Below, in pieces: positions 61,028 to 64,000 of a stretch of 64,000 nt of DNA. Source of the DNA: Flavonifractor sp. An100 (GTDB taxonomy: Bacteria; Bacillota; Clostridia; Oscillospirales; Oscillospiraceae); assembly GCF_002161175.1 (NCBI RefSeq), contig NZ_NFMA01000011.1, forward strand, positions 28,155 through 92,154, in the 5' to 3' direction. Positions within the stretch are counted from its first letter, which is position 1; every line of letters begins with the position of its first letter. The notes under the pieces were generated by a model. It ran no database searches, was not told the origin of the DNA, and worked only from the letters and a program-made list of their open reading frames with translations. A program made the translations under genes and the position numbers.

Positions 61028-63112
61028 TTATTCCACGTCCCGGTAATAGAGTCCCCGGGTGTATTCGTTGGGCTGATAATTGCCCCGGCCCAGATATCGT
61101 TCCACTACCCGGGTGCACTCCAGGGGACTTTCGGTGGTAAACATCAGCCGGATCCCCCACAGGCCCAGGCGGGCGTAATCAGAGGCCTTGTCGGCCAGGA
61201 AGAGCTTTTTGCCGTTTAAAATTTCATTCCGGCAGCCCCAGGCCTTCACCACGGGGAAGCGCTCCCCCTTCCGGTCCACCAGCTGGTTTTGGTTGGCACA
61301 GGTGTGCTGGCCGGTGTGGTTGTGGATGATGCAGTTTTCCGTGATCATCAGGGGCAGGCGTCCGTAGGCGATCATCTCCAGGGGGATGGCCTTGGACAGG
61401 TCCCGGATCTGGGGGAGCTTGAGCTCGAAAGAGGCGGTGGCCCCCACAAAGCCCAGGCGCTTTAAGTCCTTGAGAGTTTGGCTGTTGTAAACTCCCAGAC
61501 CGAAGTCCCCCCGCACCTGGTAGCCCAGCTGCATGGCACGCCGGGCCACTCCCAGGGTGCCGGCCAGGGCCTGTTCCACCCCCAGGTGGCGCAGGATGAC
61601 CAGATCGGTCTCCATGGCCTGGGTCTCCCCGTCGGAGCAAATGCGGGGCAGCCGGACGGCGGGCTCCACCCCCGCCTTGCGGCAGCGCTCCAGCACCTCG
61701 GGGTGGGCGGCGGCCTGGTCATGGGGGAGATAGAGCAGGGCAGGCCCCAAATTCAGCAGCTCCTGGGTCACCTGGTCCAAATCGGACACGGAGACGGTCA
61801 GGCGGGGGGGCTGCTTGGGATTTTCGTACCGCACCCCAGGGCGGTAGGGCTCCCGGCGGCGCTGGGGCAGCTGCACCCGCTGGGTAGATAGCTCCTCCAG
61901 ACAGCGCCGGCGTAAATCGTTCAGGGCGGACAGGGGGAGGGAGAGCCCCTCCTCCACCTTGGCGGTGACTTTTTGGCAGGCGTAGGGGGTGCCTCCCGTG
62001 CGGGAGAGCTGTCCCTCCACCTTCTCCCGGGTGAGGGGGACGTTCCGGGCCGCCTCGGGCACCGGACCCTCCACCCGGGCCACCCGGCCCTCCTTGTCCT
62101 CCACCGCCACCTGGGCGGGCTTTCCAGCCTCAATGAGGGCGTACAGGCGCACCGGCTCCTTCCGGTTCTCCCCATTCTCATAGGTGGCCCGGGCCTGGGC
62201 GTACAGATCCCGGGGCTCCTTCTCCTCCTGGCGGGTGCCGAACATCTCCGGCCCCTTTTTCCCCATGAAGTACCCGTCAGTAAAACCCTGGCGGGAGAAA
62301 GCCTGCTCCAGCTGTTCCAGCTCCTCCCGGGTGGGCTCCCGGCCCTCCCGGAGGGCAGCGGCGTAGATGCGGGTGACGATGGCCACATATTCTGGCCGCT
62401 TCATCCGCCCCTCCAGCTTCAGGCAGGCCACCCCCATCTCCTCCAGCTCCTTCAGGTGTCCGGCCAGGGACATGTCTTTTAGGGACAGGGGGTAGGAGTC
62501 GGCCTTGGCCCCCCAGCCGTATTTCAGCCGGCAGGGCTGGGCGCACAGTCCCCGGTTACCGCTGCGGCCCCCAATCACAGAGGAGAGGTAGCACTGCCCG
62601 GAATAGCACATGCATAGTGCTCCATGACCGAAAACTTCAATCTCAATGGGAGAGTTGCGGCAGATGTAGGCGATCTGGTCCCGGCTCAGCTCCCGGGAGA
62701 GGACCACCCGACTGATGCCAAGATCGGCGCACAGCTTCACCCCGTCCAGGGAGTGGACGGTCATCTGGGTGGAGCCGTGGATGGGCAGATCGGGGACGGT
62801 CTGGCGCAGCATGCGCATGACCCCCAGGTCCTGGACGATCACCGCGTCGATGCCGATGACGCTGGCGTGGGCGGCCACCTCCGCCGCCCCCTCCAGCTCC
62901 CGGTCGGTGAGCAGGGTGTTCAGGGTGAGATGGACCTTGCAGCCCCGGAGATGGCAGTAAGAAACCGCCGCCGCAGCCTCCTCGGGGGAGAAGTTTTTCG
63001 CGTTGCGGCGGGCGTTGAAATTTCCATATCCAAAATAGACGGCCCCCGCCCCGTTCTGCACGGCGGCGGTCACCGACTCCATAGAGCCGGCGGGAGCCAG
63101 CAGCTCCAGCAT
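61028..63112 (-). CDS. U32-family peptidase / RNA hydroxylation-type protein
   Basis: The 694-residue protein has the U32 domain: LELLAPAGSMESVTAAV at the start, FGHGALCMCYSGQCYLSS with clustered cysteines, then GNRGLCAQPCR. A DUF3656 collagenase-like middle part follows. The cysteines resemble those of RlhA/TrhP, which use iron-sulfur clusters for RNA hydroxylation, so an RNA-modifying role is as likely as proteolysis. AAGGAGG precedes ATG 63112. It follows zapA by 78 nt. Confidence 0.92.
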   Translation of the reverse strand: MLELLAPAGSMESVTAAVQNGAGAVYFGYGNFNARRNAKNFSPEEAAAAVSYCHLRGCKVHLTLNTLLTDRELEGAAEVAAHASVIGIDAVIVQDLGVMRMLRQTVPDLPIHGSTQMTVHSLDGVKLCADLGISRVVLSRELSRDQIAYICRNSPIEIEVFGHGALCMCYSGQCYLSSVIGGRSGNRGLCAQPCRLKYGWGAKADSYPLSLKDMSLAGHLKELEEMGVACLKLEGRMKRPEYVAIVTRIYAAALREGREPTREELEQLEQAFSRQGFTDGYFMGKKGPEMFGTRQEEKEPRDLYAQARATYENGENRKEPVRLYALIEAGKPAQVAVEDKEGRVARVEGPVPEAARNVPLTREKVEGQLSRTGGTPYACQKVTAKVEEGLSLPLSALNDLRRRCLEELSTQRVQLPQRRREPYRPGVRYENPKQPPRLTVSVSDLDQVTQELLNLGPALLYLPHDQAAAHPEVLERCRKAGVEPAVRLPRICSDGETQAMETDLVILRHLGVEQALAGTLGVARRAMQLGYQVRGDFGLGVYNSQTLKDLKRLGFVGATASFELKLPQIRDLSKAIPLEMIAYGRLPLMITENCIIHNHTGQHTCANQNQLVDRKGERFPVVKAWGCRNEILNGKKLFLADKASDYARLGLWGIRLMFTTESPLECTRVVERYLGRGNYQPNEYTRGLYYRDVE

Positions 63113-63134
63113 GGAGATCCTCCTTCCTGGTAAA

Positions 63135-63163
63135 GCCTGTCCCTCTTGTGAAGGGGGACAGGC
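63135..63163 (-). other. Hairpin between zapA and the U32 gene
   Basis: GCCTGTCCC (63135-63143) pairs with GGGACAGGC (63155-63163). On the minus strand TTTACC follows, so it may attenuate but probably does not fully stop transcription. Confidence 0.5.
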
Positions 63164-63190
63164 GCGGCCCGGCTGGGCCGGACAGTATTC

Positions 63191-63502
63191 TTATTTCCGG
63201 TTTTGCAGCTTGAAGATCTCCCGTTTAGCCTCGGAAAGCTCCATTTTCAGCCGGCTGGCCTCCTCCAGACCCTCCTTGATCTGGCGGCGCAGATTTTCTG
63301 CCGCCTCCTGCTCCCGGAAGTATTCATCGGCGATGTTCATGGCCGCCAGCACAGCGGCGTCCGCCTGGGAGATCCGAGCGCCGGACAGCTCCCGGAGCTG
63401 GGCGTCCACGTGGTCGGCGCACTTGCGCACATAGGCCTCATCCTCCACAGCTACCATGGTGTACTCCCGGTCGGCAATGGTGACCACCACTTTATTTTTC
63501 AT
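63191..63502 (-). CDS. zapA: Cell division protein ZapA
   Basis: The 103-residue protein begins KVVVTIADREYTMVAVEDEAYV and continues with a helix (AAVLAAMNIADEYF) and a C-terminal coiled coil, the ZapA plan. It bundles FtsZ filaments at the division site. ATG 63502 follows GGGAGGGG. It is the first gene of the minus-strand envelope and division block and has its own promoter at 63569-63597. Confidence 0.9.
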   Translation of the reverse strand: MKNKVVVTIADREYTMVAVEDEAYVRKCADHVDAQLRELSGARISQADAAVLAAMNIADEYFREQEAAENLRRQIKEGLEEASRLKMELSEAKREIFKLQNRK

Positions 63503-63568
63503 CGGAACCCCTCCCAAATGTCTCTTCTGTGGCTACCCTACAGGCATAATAACCCAACTTTAACCCTC

Positions 63569-63597
63569 ATTATAACACACCCGTCTCCGTTTGAAAA
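63569..63597 (-). promoter_or_regulatory. Promoter of the zapA block
   Basis: On the minus strand TTTTCA (63597-63592), a 17-bp spacer and a perfect TATAAT (63574-63569). Confidence 0.75.
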
Positions 63598-63668
63598 ACA
63601 AATAATCCATGAATTTTTTTCTTTTTGCAAAATAAGGAGCGGGAAGGGGAAGACGGCGGAATTTCCTG

Positions 63669-63697
63669 TTTACGAACCGAGGGTTTTGCTGTAAAAT
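63669..63697 (+). promoter_or_regulatory. Promoter of the right-edge gene
   Basis: TTTACG (63669-63674), a 17-bp spacer and TAAAAT (63692-63697), followed by a short direct repeat of AAAATGAT. Confidence 0.6.
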
Positions 63698-63759
63698 GAT
63701 AAAATGATGCGATAGCCGCCCGGGGCGGCGGAAATGAGAGAGAAAGGGGGGCGGTGACG

Positions 63760-64000
63760 GTGGCGGAGACCTTAATACCCGGTGAAATACTGGCCATGAC
63801 CGGCCCGGCGGTGGACCGGCTTTTGAAGCTGGACAGCGGCGACGCCGCTCTTCTGTACTTATATCTCCTGCGTCGGGGGACAAACAACCGTCCCCCCTGG
63901 CCTCTGGAGCGGCTGGACAAGGCCATGGAGGCATTGAAAAGCCAGGGACTGGCCCCCCGGGAGCTGCCCCTTCCCGACCCCGTCCCCCAGGAGGTCCCGC
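63760..64000 (+). CDS. Partial gene, possibly a DnaD-like replication protein
   Basis: An open frame runs from GTG 63760 (or GTG 63754) past the window edge. AAAGGGGGG stands about 9 nt before 63760. The visible 80 residues read AETLIPGEILAMTGPAVDRLLKL, then DSGDAALLYLYLLRR, a helical N-terminus like that of DnaD-domain helicase-loader proteins in Oscillospiraceae. The family call rests on a short stretch and is tentative; the gene is cut off by the window. Confidence 0.55.
   Translation, partial: MAETLIPGEILAMTGPAVDRLLKLDSGDAALLYLYLLRRGTNNRPPWPLERLDKAMEALKSQGLAPRELPLPDPVPQEVP

Overview
The window looks like chromosomal DNA from a GC-rich, spore-forming, anaerobic member of the Clostridia, most likely Oscillospiraceae (Flavonifractor / Pseudoflavonifractor / Intestinimonas type). 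This rests on strong AGGAGG-type ribosome sites with many GTG and TTG starts, Firmicutes-type vegetative promoters, the sporulation gene spoIID, fused feoAB, rny, a DarA c-di-AMP receptor and a SigV/RsiV-like pair, all at high GC. The family-level placement is inference. No rRNA, tRNA, CRISPR array, prophage or insertion sequence was recognised.

Layout. 0.1-5.8 kb: a seven-gene plus-strand operon for oxidation of an amino- or imino-acid-like substrate (HcnA/B/C-type dehydrogenase parts, a ferredoxin-like protein, a BFD-like protein, a permease and an Asp/Glu racemase-family enzyme). 5.8-16.6 kb: an RsgI-like remnant, 6-phosphofructokinase, a GH3 beta-glucosidase, trmO, darA, a MerR-led membrane-protein operon, ldh, spoIID and mnmE. 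16.6-16.9 kb: a cluster of DnaA boxes. 17-25.7 kb: a COG2509 flavoprotein, small membrane proteins, dCMP deaminase, rny behind a structured leader, a palindrome-rich non-coding element, a divergent XRE/RHH regulator pair, lepA and another XRE regulator. 25.9-30.3 kb: pta, feoAB and a HAD phosphatase. 30.4-38.6 kb: a MacAB-like export operon ending in an SLH-domain protein, then a convergent operon (cytidylate-kinase-like, C26 amidotransferase-like, VanY-like). 38.9-44 kb: a LacI-family regulator with malQ and glgP. 44-50.4 kb: ECF sigma and RsiV-like anti-sigma, a MATE pump, pyrG and a DUF1846 protein. 50.5-53.6 kb: a kinase-like ATPase, gap and an XRE regulator. 53.6-63.5 kb: a long minus-strand cell-envelope and division block (zapA, U32 peptidase, YczE-like protein, dut, DUF2262, maf, mreC, mreD, mrdA, mrp). 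The right edge holds the start of a gene on the plus strand.

How genes work together. pfkA, gap, ldh, pta, malQ and glgP outline sugar and glycogen fermentation to lactate and acetate. darA, spoIID, mreCD, mrdA, zapA, VanY and SigV/RsiV concern the cell wall, osmotic balance and sporulation. The most unusual regulatory observation is that the MerR gene at 11.5 kb and the MacAB-like/SLH operon at 30.4 kb have nearly identical 19-bp-spacer promoters, which suggests one MerR regulon joining an uncharacterised membrane-protein/YbjQ operon to an exporter.
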